This document shows positions 23,116 to 35,208 of a stretch of 64,000 nt of DNA, piece after piece (position 1 is the first letter of the stretch; each line of letters starts with the position of its first letter). The notes beneath the pieces were generated by a model. That model did no database searches, was not told the origin of the DNA, and saw only the letters and a list, made by a program, of their open reading frames with translations. The DNA lies in NCBI GenBank assembly GCA_031769625.1, contig JAUIMM010000484.1, positions 1,922,001 to 1,986,000 on the forward strand, given 5' to 3'. Source of the DNA: Taudactylus pleione (taxonomy: Eukaryota; Chordata; Amphibia; Anura; Myobatrachidae). The position numbers and the translations under genes were made by a program.

Positions 23116-23202
23116 ATCCTTTGTCTCCGGATAATTATTCCTCACTAGTAGATACTTTAAAAGAGAATGTTTGCACCTGAAAACTAACTATATAAACTGA
23201 AT

Positions 23203-23518
23203 GGGTTGGGTACGGGATCCCGGCGCATACTGACATGGTTAGAATACCGACACCTGTCAGTCGGTATCCTAACCCTCCCCCTCTCCCTACCCTAACCCTC
23301 CCTTCCTGGTGCCTGAACCTAACCACCCCCCTAGTGCCTAAACCTAATCAACCCCTCCCCGTACCCTAAGCCTAACCCTCCCCTAGTGCCTAACCATAAT
23401 GTTCACCCTCCCCCTAACCCTGCTACTTAACTTTGGGATTTCTGTAGTCAGGATACCGGCGCTCGTATTCTGAGCCCCAAACCCCAGCAGTCGAGATTAT
23501 GACCGCATCCCAAACTGG
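23203..23518. mobile_element. MITE with telomere-like CCTAACCCT stretches
   Basis: Left end GTTGGGTACGGGATCCCGG and right end GACCGCATCCCAAAC are imperfect inverted copies. The interior has repeated CCTAACCCTCCC and GTGCCTAACC units (23265-23430). They are degenerate and part of the element, not an interstitial telomere. Confidence 0.5.
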
Positions 23519-24775
23519 ATAGGCAGAATAGCCATGTATCACTGTTGGCATTGGCATATCTATAATGGGTGTAGGGTGTGTTGTGCACATGGGCACCCTT
23601 GTTTAATATTTAACTCTACAGAGTTATGCGGCGTACATTTTTTGGATCTTTGTGCATGAGCAGTAGATAGTGTCTTCCCATGTTACCGGAGACCTGTGCA
23701 TGATTAGTAGAGTTGTCCTGGTACCATGGCAATAAACTCAGACACAATGCCAGAGTCTACTGAACCATAGAGAGGAGGGGGCCAGCATGGAATAGTCTGT
23801 ACACAGGCCCCCCCCCTCTCTTAAACCACCCCTGCTCGTTTGTAGATCGACTCAGGACCCATAGGTCTGACTGATGAGCATAGGAAACAAGGTGGCTTGA
23901 TGAAACTCTGGCTCATGGGTATGAACAGGAGTTAGGTACACTAGTGACAGTGTAGGAACCACAGACTTGTGATATGCAAGGATACTGGACTAAAACCGGG
24001 GTGAACAGACCAGGTCCACTAGGCAACCTCTCTTCTAGTGACCTGTGAAGGGCAGCAAGACCAGGAATATACTCCTGGGACAAGGGTGACCACCAGAACT
24101 CAGAATACTATAGTACTGGTAGATAGGAACTCAAAACTCAAGCCATGAATCGGAGTCCAATGTAGTCAGAGTACAACTTACGAAAGATGCAACTCTGGTA
24201 CTGCTCTGATGCAAAACCTGGAACTGGAACCCAGTAAGGAACTCAGAAACCGAGAGTTAGGATAGGTAATACAGCTACTGAACACCAGTGCACAGACTGT
24301 ATACTGCGTACTTACAATGTCTACCTGACCATCAGGTGGTCCTGTTCTAAAATAGGGAAATTCTGGAGGAATATATGAAACTTCATTAACCAATCACTTA
24401 CTTTATCTTACATTAACTCAACTCTTTCTTTATTTCTCATATATTTACTCCTATACCCAGTGTCACAGTGCACCGGAGCCCGGGGGTGACTTACCTGGTC
24501 CGGCACTACTGGGTTCCCCGTGCTGCAGTGACTGCTGTCATGAATCCCGGCCGGCTGCTTTCTCCTCAGCGGTTGCACCCCCTCCTAGGGGTTGACAGAT
24601 GGTCATGGCTTCCATAGGGAAGTGCGCGCCATTCTGTTTAAAATTTAAAGGGCCAGTAGCGCCAAAAAGTGATGTCACACTTGGTGTCAAATTGAAGTGC
24701 CCATCCACTGGCATAAGTTCATCCCAGACGCTTGGAGGCAAGATATAATTTGGTGCCCCTCCTAAAAAATGGTGC
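23519..24775. other. No gene seen
   Basis: Mixed sequence with a C-rich run (23808-23820). No repeat boundary or reading frame could be supported. Confidence 0.4.
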
Positions 24776-24827
<52 letters not shown>

Positions 24828-24828
24828 T
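24776..24828. repeat. CTAT tetranucleotide microsatellite
   Basis: About 12-13 uninterrupted CTAT units. Confidence 0.95.
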
Positions 24829-25177
24829 TACTGCATATGCACAAAAACAATAATATAAAATAGCCATAAGTGGGGTGAATACATTGTTGGAAATGGAGGC
24901 GGTGCCCCTTCAGTGCTGGTGCCCGGCGGCAGGCGCCTCCATTGTCTCCCATAGTTCTGCCACTTTGCCCATCCTATAAAGAGAAAAAATATAGGAAGCG
25001 CTGCCAATTGGAGACACATTAATAGTTTTCAATACAATTTATTATTACACATTAATATGGCCATATCCTAAACACAATAAGACACAATAAATATCATAAA
25101 TAATAATAGCAATAAAAGAAAATTTTAAGAATAAGTCAAGCTTGGTCTGAGCGTTTTCTTTAGCAGCAAAGGACACA

Positions 25178-25440
25178 GGGCCTGATTCAGAGCCGGACCT
25201 TTAAGCACGCCTGCATTCGGATCTCCACTCCCCGTTTTCAAGCACCTTCCCCTGTTACCACCCACATACGCCTCTTTCTGTCACTCAAATTTTCAGGCAT
25301 TCGCTATTTTGCGAGCACATGAATTTCGACCGCACTGACTGGTTCGCGCATGCGTATAACGATCCATATGCATGCGCAGTTGGGTAAACATCACTCGGAG
25401 CGAACGAGCGGCCGCTTACGAGCGGCTCTGAATCAGGCCC
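25178..25440. mobile_element. Harbinger-derived MITE, copy 2
   Basis: Begins GGGCCTGATTCAGAGCCGG and ends CGGCTCTGAATCAGGCCC, flanked by ACA on both sides (25175-25177, 25441-25443). The interior AGCACGCCTGCATTCGGATC matches copy 1. Confidence 0.85.
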
Positions 25441-25470
25441 ACAGTCAGAACCTTCACACAAGGTTTCAAT

Positions 25471-25726
25471 TAGGGATGTGCAGGCTCGGATAGGTTCGAG
25501 TTTGCACGTGGAGTTCGGATTTTTCCCTCCAAAAAAACGGAACTCAGAACGAGGCAAAACGTCATCTTACATGGACGAACATCATCATTCCTGGACAAAA
25601 GACCAGGAATGATGATGTTCGTCCATGTAAGATGACGTTTTGCCTCGTTCTGAGTTCCGTTTTTTTGGAGGGAAAAATCCGAACTCCACGTGCAAACTCG
25701 AACCTATCCGAGCCTGCACATCCCTA
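25471..25726. mobile_element. Near-perfect palindromic hAT-type MITE
   Basis: Ends TAGGGATGTGCAGGCTCGG and CCGAGCCTGCACATCCCTA, with an 8-bp target duplication GTTTCAAT at 25463-25470 and 25727-25734. The arms are about 120 bp and pair nearly base for base around a short loop (ACAAAAGA), so both strands give the same 28-residue frame, which is an artefact. The lack of decay suggests recent activity or gene conversion between arms. Confidence 0.9.
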
Positions 25727-26283
25727 GTTTCAATGTATTGTTATAATACTCCACACTCCTTTAATCATACATCTCAATATATACCCTCTGTTGTCTTAAT
25801 AATATTTTTCTTTCAAATCACAAGAAATGAAGGAAGCTAGCCACTCTACTAATTAAGTGGATAATTCTCTGTGATACATCCAATCCAAATTTGGGAAATC
25901 TTCAGTCAGCTTTTATCCATATCCCTTTGTTTGATAAAATAAAAAAACAGTACTTTCAGTTCTTTGAAGACATAAAGGGAACTGATCATAGGTGTATCAA
26001 AGTTCACAATATCAGTTTTATATCAGTCATCTTCAATAGGGGAGCTTCTCATATAAATACAAATGCTTCCATGCTGTGAAGAGGGATATACTGTACAGCC
26101 AAGTGGTAAAGTCAGACCAAGCCTGACTTATTCTTAAAATTTTCTTTTATTGCTATTATTTTTCATGATATTTATTGTGTTTAGGATATGGCCATATTAT
26201 CGTGTAATAATAAATTGTATTGAAAACTATTAATGTGTCTCCAATTGGCAGCGCTTCCTATACTTATATTTTTTCTCTTTTAG

Positions 26284-27498
26284 GTCTGAAAGGTGTAGCA
26301 ATTACCTTTATTGGGAAGCTGCAGCATTGATTTTTTAGAGAGATCCTTTTGTATTTATCTGGTTAGGCGCCAGGGTGTTGTTTTGTTTCTTTTATCTATT
26401 GTTCATCCTATAAAGGAAGTCTTGGAAGTACCTTACTCTCGATTTTGTACTCCTTGTATCTAGGATTGCTGTTTTTCTCTATTCCAGTGAGCTGATTCCG
26501 TTTAATCCCTGTAACTGCGTTTGGTGATTTCTGTGGCAATTCTGCAATTTGTTATTGTCTGCTCCCTGGTACTGTGTTGCCCGCCTAGTTCTGGGCGCTT
26601 CTATCTACTACGTCTTTACGCTTATGTCCAATTCGGTTCCAGCTCCTGTGTCAACCAGTCCTATACTTTGGATCCCAGGCAGGGGGCCGCAACCTACATG
26701 CCGGGCACAAACCTCCTTACGGGGGTCCCTGGTGAAAACCACCGTCTATGACACCCAGTACAAAAAGTGCTGACATATACCTTAAAGCTTATAGGTCATA
26801 TTGTTCCGGAAGTGCCCATTTCCACGTAATTGGAAAAAGGCAAATCTTCCAATGCTACACAGGTTTGCAGACTTATAAACTGGAGCTTATCACTAGCATC
26901 ATCATAGCATCATCATGCGCACAGCATCTATTCACAGCACGGGGGGGAAGCCCGGGGGCAGACCAGCATCTCGGAGATGCTGGGCACACCCCTTAGTGAT
27001 GTAAACAGGGGCATGTCACAAGGACACGCTCCCTTTATTAGCAGGCCTCGCCTCCGGCACTCGCAGCCCGACTCCCTGGGGGAAAAAGTTGGGAGGTATG
27101 CTAGTTGGAGTCCCCAGGGGTGACTCCCAGGTAAGCTGGCTCTCAATTTGGATGCATTTATGGATGAGCCTTTATCATGAGGCCTTACATTTGCCAAAAT
27201 ATATATGTGCCTTTATTATGAGGCCTTATAATTGGTATATATTACATTTGGGGAGAGCGTTTGGGCGTAGAGCCTCCAAGGCCACTCTGGCTGGGCCTCC
27301 TCGGGGCATCACCACTTAATACACATAGTTACTTTTCACATCACCTTTTATGTTTGTTTTTTATTCATGTAATTTTTTCATATATATTTTAACCTCTTTT
27401 TCAACACTTATTAACTACTCTCACACATCTATACTTTACACTGCACTGTCACCCTTTTTCCATTTTCGTGTGATTCCCTGGGGGGGTTCTGGGCTGGA
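26284..27498. other. LTR-like or other repeat, unresolved
   Basis: No gene. The stretch 26640-26750 (ATCCCAGGCAGGGGGCCGCA, GGGTCCCTGGTGAAAACCA) has the look of an LTR-retrotransposon leader, but I could not find paired LTRs. Part of 27120-27160 (CAGGTAAGCTGGCTCTCAAT) resembles 28295-28315. Confidence 0.3.
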
Positions 27499-28440
27499 CA
27501 TTTTTTGGGGTGCTCTGCGTCCAAGACATGAACACCTTAGTGTTAGGGATTGCTAGTGACAGAGAAGCCGTGACGTGACCTAGCAGCTTCCCATGTATTT
27601 GCAAATGCATGCAACCAATATCTCTGAATTTCTATTACCATATAGTGTTCATATATTGTTGCAAGTATAATTCAGTGTGCCTAGGGGCAAAAGGGGGTTA
27701 AACCCCCCTCCCTATTCTACTTGGTATGACCCCTCCCTTTCATGCACCTGAAAAGTACTACCAGATTGATGGATCAGCTGCCATTTTTTTGTACTTGGAG
27801 AACAAGTGCCAGCATGCGTGGCATCTGTAAAAAAAAAATAAAAAAATAAAAAATAAAGACAGAACACACACTGAATTGAGGTCTCTGTGGTACCTTCATT
27901 TTTTGGGGTGCTCTGCGTCCAAGACATGAACACCTTAGTGTTAGGGACTGCTAATGACAGAGAAGCCGTGATGTGGCCTAGCAGCTTCCCATGTATTTGC
28001 AAATGCATGCAACCAATATCTCTGAATTTCTATTACCATATAGTGTTCATATATTGTTGCAAGTATAATTCAGTGTGCCTAGGGGCAAAAGGGGGTTAAA
28101 CCCCCCTCCCTATTCTACTTGGTATGACCCCTCCCTTTCATGCACCTGAAAAGTACTACCAGATTGATGGATCAGCTGCCATTTTTTTGTGCTTGGAGAA
28201 CAAGTGCCAGCATGCGTGGCATCTGTAAAAAAAAATAAAAAAATAAAAAATAAAGACAGAACACACACTGAATTGAGGTCTCTGTGGTACCTTCAGGTGA
28301 GTTGGCTCTCAACTTAAATATATCTATGTACATGCTGCTATTATGTGGTACAGAGAAGCCTTGACGTGGCCCAGTGCTTAACCATGTATTTGCAAATATC
28401 TGCAACATTTCTATTATCATGTAGTATTCAAGTCTTTTGC
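27499..28440. repeat. 398-bp tandem duplication with a diverged third unit
   Basis: 27499-27896 and 27897-28294 are almost identical at exact 398-bp spacing. A partial third unit follows (28295-28440; shares CCATGTATTTGCAAAT and AGAGAAGCC). Each unit has an A-rich block, an octamer-like ATTTGCAAAT and a TTGGAGAACAAGTGCC motif. No function recognised; reverse-strand frames here are short and not gene-like. Confidence 0.85.
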
Positions 28441-28580
28441 TGTTTTTTTTTGCGGTGTGCTGGAAGGAATTTTTTCTTTTTTTCTAGCCTAGAATAAACC
28501 CCTCTCTTTACAAGCACCTGTGAAATACTATTATCTTGATCATGAGCAACTACTATTTTGTATTGCTCGTATTAAATATC

Positions 28581-28992
28581 AGGCTTGCCTACTCCCCAGG
28601 AATGGCCGGGAGACTCCCGAAAATCAGGTGGTGCTCCCGGCCACCTTGAAAAGAAGTCAAGTCTTCCCGTGCCAGCTGTTTATCCAGCCGTGGCCGCCCA
28701 CTCCCAGAGTGAAGTGGGTGGTAAAGGCGGCCAATGACACGATTCGCAGTGAATCGCGTCAGCTCACCCCCCCTCCCCCGGCTGTACAATGCCGATAACA
28801 ATAGCGCGGTCTAGCGGGAGGCAGAGCCAAGATGATGCAATCGTGTCTGCGTGTGCTTGGCACCGCCCACTGCAGCCACTCCACGCCCCCTGAAGATGAC
28901 ACGTTCACGTCTCCACACCCTGGCACCGCCCATTTCATCCGCTCCACGCCCTCTGCAGTGCCGACCGGGCTGCCCAAAGGTCAGCAAGTATG
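28581..28992. mobile_element. CATACTTGCC-family MITE, copy 3
   Basis: Begins AGGCTTGCCTACTCCCCAGG and ends GGTCAGCAAGTATG. Central palindrome GACACGATTCGCAG/TGAATCGCGTCA (28735-28760). A CACGCCC-rich stretch near 28850-28950 is tandemly similar (GGCACCGCCCA twice). Confidence 0.65.
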
Positions 28993-29331
28993 GTATATAT
29001 GTGGATTGCAAAACCTCCTGAGGAAAAAAAAACAATGCAAAATGAACACTTAGTGAATATCCCCCCTGATCGTTAAATAATTACTCACCGATGCTTCTTA
29101 ACTTGTGTGCAATTACACTGTCTGGTCTACTATTCTTCTCCCATTTCCTTCTCTTTCAGCACACTGACATCCCAACATGTTCACTCCCCTTTTCCTTAAC
29201 TGAAGGACTATTGTATTTCAGATCTCTGTAAGGTGCTCTTAGCTTATTATTTATCTGACATATGAAATCTGTTGCTATTTATGAAATGCTTCCCCTCCCT
29301 TTTTCTCTTTTGTATCTGTTCCCTGCATAGA

Positions 29332-30198
29332 GCCGTATTCAATTTGAGCGGACCCGCAATACTTTCTCGCCTCCCGGACTTTTCGCCTACATCACGTGTT
29401 TTGCAGGCGGAAAAGTATCATGCACATGCCCACTTATCCCGGTATTCGATTTGAAAGTACGCGAAAATGGGACCCGGCGAAACTTAAACAAGCGGAAAGT
29501 ACTGTCAGATTTGGGGAAATCAGCCTGACACCCCCCAAAAGATGCTCTGACATGGGGGTTAGCTATGGTTACGCCCGATTTGGCTTGCTGAAGGTATTTG
29601 GTGTTTTTAAACGGGCTCAATAGCTGCTAAATAGCGTTTTTCTATACGTGGTGCAGAATAGTATTCTGAAATAACTTTACCCCATCAAATTTGGGGTACT
29701 TCAAAATGGGGGCCAGCATATTTTAAAGTTGCTAAAGTTAAGTTTAAAAAATTGTGAAAAATCCACCTGCAGCAAGCCCCTGCAATGAAAAAAACACCTG
29801 GGGCATAACTTGGGGACCCCCCAGAGTCAAGTTCGCTAGTTTTTAACTTTGTACCCCAACATTTTTTTTTTCGCCCCCAAATTCAAAGTGATTTTTTTGG
29901 TGTGTCCTTAAGTGTTTTTTTTATTTTTACACAGTTTACCTTTGGGGGACTGTCTGAAGGCTGCAGGGGGATTCCCGCAACGTTGCACCCCAAAACCCCA
30001 ATTATGCACTTTTTTCCGCCTGCTATTCATAGGCAAAACTTTTTCACCTATTACATTGCATTGACTTTCCGCCTAGGCGGAAAGTGTTTCAAATTGAATA
30101 CGGCGATACTTTTCCGCCTGGCGAAATGACGTCATCGGCGAGAAGTTTCCGCCAAAAACACGCGAAAACAGCTTTTCGCCTCAAATTGAATACGGGCC
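29332..30198. mobile_element. Non-autonomous DNA transposon, GTATTCAATTTGAGCG ends
   Basis: Left end GAGCCGTATTCAATTTGAGC and right end CTCAAATTGAATACGGGCC are inverted copies. The interior (CCCATCAAATTTGGGGTACT; GCACCCCAAAACCCCAATTA) matches the element at 56953-58538, so they form one family. No coding frame. Confidence 0.7.
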
Positions 30199-30514
30199 TT
30201 AAGCTGTATACACACACAACGATTTTTTAAATGAACGATTTTAGTAAACGATTTTCATAAATTTTTTCAAGGGAAAAATGAACGAAAATCGTTTACTAAA
30301 ATCGTTCATTTACTAAATGTAATGAACAATTTTTTGGAACTACAAACGATTTTTGCATATTCCCTCAATGAAAATTGTTGAGTTGGTCAGTCTGACTGAA
30401 CTACAAGCTACAAACATGAACGCGCATGAACGATAATCGTTCATTTTAACTTAGAAAGTGAACGATATCGTTAACAATAATCGTTAAAAAAATCGTTGTG
30501 TGTATGCACTTTTA
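30199..30514. mobile_element. Palindromic MITE adjoining the Harbinger element
   Basis: Left end AAGCTGTATACACACACAAC and right end GTTGTGTGTATGCACTT are inverted copies, flanked by TTA (30199-30201, 30512-30514). Several ACGATTTT/AAAATCGT repeats fill it. Its right TTA is also the left target site of the big Harbinger. Confidence 0.65.
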
Positions 30515-31558
30515 GGCCCTCATTCAGAGCCGTACGCAAACAGCAGTACGCTCGTTGCGTTCCGATGTTGACTAACCGCGCCTGCGTCGGTGTCACACTG
30601 CGCATGTGCGTACGGCAGATTGCGAGTTTTTTTGGTCTCGTTCGTCAAATAGCGTACAGGAAGTGACATGTCAAATGTGATTGACAGAACAGGGCGTTTT
30701 TGGGTGTTGACGGGGGTGGAGATGGAAAAACGCAGGCGTGGCGAGGCGTTTTTGGGGCGTACATGCATTAGCAGATGCGAGCGTAAAATGTGTACGGACC
30801 GACTCATACGTCACTGGATGATCCTCTTTCCCTTCAAAATGCTCGCACAGCTTAGGCTCTGGATTACTCGACCACATTGGCAATGGCCTTCTCCTCCATC
30901 CCGGCACTCCTCGATGTTGCTGCGATTAATCGCGGGTGGTCTGGACAGCAATTAGTGGTGGATTGAAAACCGGCTTGGTATGTGTTTTGAAAGTAGTTTT
31001 TTGTGTTAGCACAAAAGCGTACGCAGGTGGAAATCATAGCTGCTAATGTGATAATTACACAATCAATTTACGTACATTTGTGGTTGTTTCTTTTGGCCTC
31101 AATTTGTTGGTTAGGGCCTATTGTAACAATAATGTCATCATGTTTTTTTTGTTTTTACCTTTTTCTTTTGGCCTGTTGAATTTGCATCGTTATGTTAAAT
31201 TTGAAACGTTCCTTAAAGAGCCCTTTTTGGGGGGGGCATGTAAAATGTGGTTTTTGCCAGTTTGTGCCTTTTGGCCCAGGATTAAATGTAATCCATTTTG
31301 ACAATAATGTGAGAATACAATGTCAGTTTTTTACATTTTTTTTATTGCTCAAACAAAAAATAAAAAAAAAAACCAATTTGTGGCAAAGTTTTTTTGCAGG
31401 GTTCATTCCCAAAGTTACAATAATTGGGCCAACATAAAAGATTTATGAAATGTAGATCACAAAATTAAAAACAATTTACAAGAAAGGAGAGGGAAGTTTT
31501 GACCAGAAAGGAATATGAGCCAAGTACAGAAGGAGTGTGGGAAAAGTCGCCATTGCTG

Positions 31559-32843
31559 TCACCGTTTTTTCACCCGTTTGGCTGGGGGAGGGAGGGCGCC
31601 ATACCGGGTCTGGGATGTCATCGGGCTTGCCTGTCCAGAGGCAGATGTTGTGGCCTCTGGACTAAGCACAGGGCTAGGCACATTTGGAGGATTGGCTGAT
31701 GTTGTGCCAGAGGTGGAGGATCCTGATGTTCCGGCAAGAAGGGAGGTCGGCTCCACCATGTGCTGGCGAACGAGCTGCTCCAGGGCATTGGCGATGCGGA
31801 TGTTGGCCCTGGTATTTTCCGCCAGGGCCTGACCAATGGTCACGTTGGCCGCAGCATTTTGCTCCAGGGCCTCAGCCACCCGTAGCAGACTGGCGTCCAT
31901 CCTCTGCAGAATCTCCGTATGGGAATCCGATTTGAAATTGAGTTCTGTGAGGAGGGCCACTGCCTGCGAGGGGGATTGCCCTGGACTGGCTTCTGCAGGG
32001 TCCTCAGCCGGATGTACTGGTTCCTCCCCTGCAGAGCCAGCAGAAATTCGGCGGCCAAGGCTCCCCTCTGGAGCAGACTCATCCGCCTGTGTCTCTGTTA
32101 GGAAAAATGAGAAAGACTCACATTAGAATCTACATATTGGCCCAATAACATTTCAGAGTTGGTGACATCACAAGATTTACCTGGGACAATATGAGGAGCC
32201 GCAAAATCTGGCATGTCCATATCCATGTTGGACACGCCAAACACCTCCACAGGCTGCACACACCCCTGTGCCAGCTCTTCTAAATCCGTCAACTCCAATG
32301 ACACAGGGGTGGGACCCCCACCTGTCCCCCTTGCATGCCTAGCCCTGTCCGCGAGTTTTTGCTTTAGGCGATATTTGAAGTCGTCCCATCTGTGGGATAA
32401 AATGGGAAGCATTATCCTTTTGTTTAAAATGGGGTTTGTTTATAGGGGGGGCAAGTGTTTACTTACCGCCGTTTGACATCCCGGGCTAGACGGACATAAT
32501 CTCCCACCCTATTGACAGCAACGGCTACCTCTTCCCACATTCTCCACTTCTGGCTTGTACTCATATTCCTGTCTGCCTGTGGCAGGATGTCCACACACTT
32601 CTGAATCAAAACCTCCATCTCCTTTCTTGTGAAATGTGGCTGCCTTTTTTTTTGGCAGCTTTGGCCGGAATACTGGGCCCAGCAGCCTCTTCCATGTCAT
32701 CCTCCTCACCTATTTGTGTAAATATGCAGATTTCTCAAATTCACAACTTGCCCAATCTTATGTTTCAAATTAATCATTGAGACAAAATGCATGAAAGACT
32801 TACCGCCTGACTCTTGTCCATTGTTTCCCTGGTCTGTAGCCAT
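31559..32843 (-). pseudogene. Harbinger accessory gene 1 (Myb/SANT-like), one-base frameshift
   Basis: In PIF/Harbinger elements a Myb-like protein binds the element ends and recruits the transposase to the nucleus. Four exons can be built with consensus splice sites: 32843-32804, 32709-32467, 32389-32181, 32094-31559; the phases match at all three junctions. The domain is spread over exons 2-3: FTRKEMEVLIQKCVDIL, WRMWEEVAVAVNRVG, then RRWDDFKYRLKQKL across the intron. Exon 4 gives an acidic, Ser/Gly-rich part, a helical stretch with VAEALEQNAAANVTIGQALA (coiled-coil-like), and a basic end PPPAKRVKKR. Exon lengths total 1028 nt, one short of a multiple of 3. The frame is lost in a run of nine A (about 32644-32652), so the domain is out of frame with the ATG. 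About 342 residues otherwise. Confidence 0.8.
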
Positions 32844-33319
32844 GTCTGAGGTCCAAACAAGAAATACACCAGAATTTAAATGTTGTCCTTATTTTGCGGC
32901 CGCATCATTGATTGTGCGTTCCTATGATCCCTCCTTAATTTGTGCGGGAAACGAAACACTATTTATGGCTTGGTGTGTCTCGAGTCGAGGTGGCGTTTTT
33001 GGATTGTTGGAGGTTACCTTGGTTGGAGTTTCTTGTTTGCGGATTAAGGAGTTGGCGTTTGGAGTTTATTTTGTTTGCTAGATTAGCGTTTTTATTTTCC
33101 GTTCGCTTTTTGGGGGGTTTTTTTTTTGGCCTCGTTTCTTGATTTGGTAAGTTTTGTGAAGTCTAACTTTGGTTCAATTGGTGTCTTATTGTGTTTCTTC
33201 TTGTTTTTAATTTTTTGATCCATAATTTCATCTCTTTTAGGTTTTTTTTTATTTCGGACCCAAAGACCTTTTGATTGGGAATCTTATATATTTGCTCTTG
33301 GTAAGTCCATTTTTTAACT
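32844..33319. promoter_or_regulatory. Likely divergent promoter region of the Harbinger element
   Basis: This stretch lies between the minus-strand start of accessory gene 1 and the plus-strand leader of the transposase. It is T-rich on the plus strand. No clear TATA box or initiator can be named; the role is inferred from position. Confidence 0.35.
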
Positions 33320-33925
33320 TGTATTTGCGAACTAATTAGCGCATTTTTCTCTGTTTGTATAGTGACTTGTATTTTCGAACTAATTTGCGCATTTTTCTAT
33401 GTTTGTTTATTAACTTGTATTTGCGAACGAATTAGCGCATTTTTCTCTGTTTGTATAGTGACTTGTATTTGCGAACTAATTTGCGCATTTTTCTATGTTT
33501 GTTTATTAACTTGTATTTGCAAAATAATTCGCGCATTTTTCTCTGTATAGTGACTTGTATTTGCGAACTAATTAGCGCAATTTTCTCTGTTTGTTTATTA
33601 ACTTGTATTTGCGAACTAATTAGCGCATTTTTCTCTGTTTGTATAGTGACTTGTATATGCAAACTAATTAGCGCAATTTTCTCTGTTTGTTTATTAACTT
33701 GTATTGGCGAACTAATTAGCGCATTTTTCTCTGTTTGTATAGTTACTTGTATTTGCGAACTAATTTGCGCATTTTTCTATGTTTGTTTATTAACTTGTAT
33801 TTGCGAAATAATTAGCGCATTTTTCTCTGTTTGCATAGTGACTTGTATTTGCGAACTAATTAGCGCAATTTTCTCTGTTTGTTTATTAACTTGTATTGGC
33901 GAACTAATTAGCGCATTTTTAAATG
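33320..33925. repeat. 48-bp minisatellite, block 1
   Basis: Units of 48 bp alternate between GTATAGTGACTTGTATTTGC and GTTTATTAACTTGTATTTGC, followed by GAACTAATTAGCGCA and TTTTTCTCTG. Because 48 is 16 codons, long frames appear (e.g. 33451-33933) but are only repeat translation. Confidence 0.95.
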
Positions 33926-34204
33926 CTTATTAATCCTGTAAAATTGTTTGTGGTTGCCCTTTAGCATTTTTGCCTTACATTTCAACCCATTTTGATGTAC
34001 TGTGTGCAATGTCGTTTTGCTCTTTGCCCAAATGTGTGTTTCGCCTATTTTATGTTTTGTCTAGCACTAAATTTATAAACATAAATGCACAGACTAAAGT
34101 TTTACAAATTAATATTGGGATTATTTTCAGTTTGGACGTATCATGACAATACCCCGGCATGTAGGCAGCAATGGATGGTATCATCAAGCTAAGTTGTCCA
34201 AACA
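33926..34204. repeat. Unique spacer, duplicated at 34984-35264
   Basis: AATGCTTATTAATCCTGTAA to ATCATCAAGCTAAGTTGT is repeated almost exactly after block 2. It includes a duplicate of the proposed first coding exon of the transposase, with ATGACAATACCCCGGCAT followed by GTAGGC instead of GTAAGC, so its splice donor is weaker. Confidence 0.85.
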
Positions 34205-34983
34205 AATTTGCGAACTAATTAGCGCATTTTTCTCTGTTTGTATAGTGACTTGTATTTTCGAACTAATTTGCGCATTTTTCTATGTTTGTTTATTAACTTG
34301 TATTTGCGAACTAATTAGCGCATTTTTCTCTGTTTGTATAGTGACTTGTATTTGCGAACTAATTTGTGCATTTTTCTATGTTTGTTTATTAACTTGTATT
34401 TGCGAAATAATTCGCGCATTTTTCTCTGTTTGTATAGTGACTTGTATTTGCGAACTAATTAGTGCAATTTTCTCTGTTTGTTTATTAACTTGTATTGGCG
34501 AACTAATTAGCGCATTTTTCTCTGTTTGTATAGTGACTTGTATTTGCGAACTAATTAGCGCATTTTTCTATGTTTGTTTATTAACTTGTATTTGCAAAAT
34601 AATTCGCGCATTTTTCTCTGTATAGTGACTTGTATTTGCGAACTAATTAGCGCAATTTTCTCTGTTTGTTTATTAACTTGTATTGCGAACTAATTAGCGC
34701 ATTTTTCTGTTTGTACTTGTATATGCGAACTAATTAGCGCAATTTTCTCTGTTTGTTTATTAACTTGTATTGGCGAACTAATTAGCGCATTTTTCTCTGT
34801 TTGTATAGTGACTTGTATTTGCGAACTAATTTGTGCATTTTTCTATGTTTGTTTATTAACTTGTATTTGCGAAATAATTAGCGCATTTTTCTCTGTTTGT
34901 ATAGTGACTTGTATTTGCAAACTAATTAGCGCAATTTTCTCTGTTTGTTTATTAACTTGTATTGGCGAACTAATTACTGCATT
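34205..34983. repeat. 48-bp minisatellite, block 2
   Basis: The same alternating 48-bp units as block 1, with a few shortened units near 34680-34730. Block plus spacer form a tandem duplication of about 1.06 kb. Confidence 0.95.
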
Positions 34984-35208
34984 TTTAAATGCTTATTAAT
35001 CCTGTAAAATTGTTTGTGGTTGCCCTTTAGCATTTTTGCCTTACATTTCAACCCATTTTGATGTACTGTGTGCAATGTCGTTTTGCTCTTTGCCCAAATG
35101 TGTGTTTCGCCTATTTTATGTTTTGTCTAGCACTAAATTTATAAACATAAATGCACAGACTAAACTTTTACAAATTAATATTGGGATTATTTTCAGTTTG
35201 GACGTATC

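Larger units (their letters stand above)
24973..26283. mobile_element. Inverted-repeat element hosting two MITEs (PLE-like ends)
   Basis: Arms at about 24975-25158 and 26118-26280 are inverted copies (GAGAAAAAATATAGGAAGCG and CGCTTCCTATACTTATATTT). The outer end (A-rich, then AGGAAGCGCT) resembles PLE ends at 8462 and 48981. No RT is seen. Two MITEs (25178-25440, 25471-25726) lie inside. Confidence 0.6.

Noticed and set aside
23265..23430. Interstitial telomere repeat
   Set aside because: Units are irregular and bounded by the inverted ends of a MITE.
25285..25840. Identical frames on both strands (MPRSEFRFFGG...)
   Set aside because: They arise from the two arms of a palindromic MITE and are not genes.
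33320..34983. CRISPR-like array
   Set aside because: Units are directly tandem without unique spacers, and the genome is eukaryotic.
33362..34999. Long plus-strand frames with 16-residue repeats (LTCICELISAFFSVC type)
   Set aside because: They are translations of the 48-bp minisatellite, whose unit is a multiple of three; no start context, domain or splice structure supports a protein.
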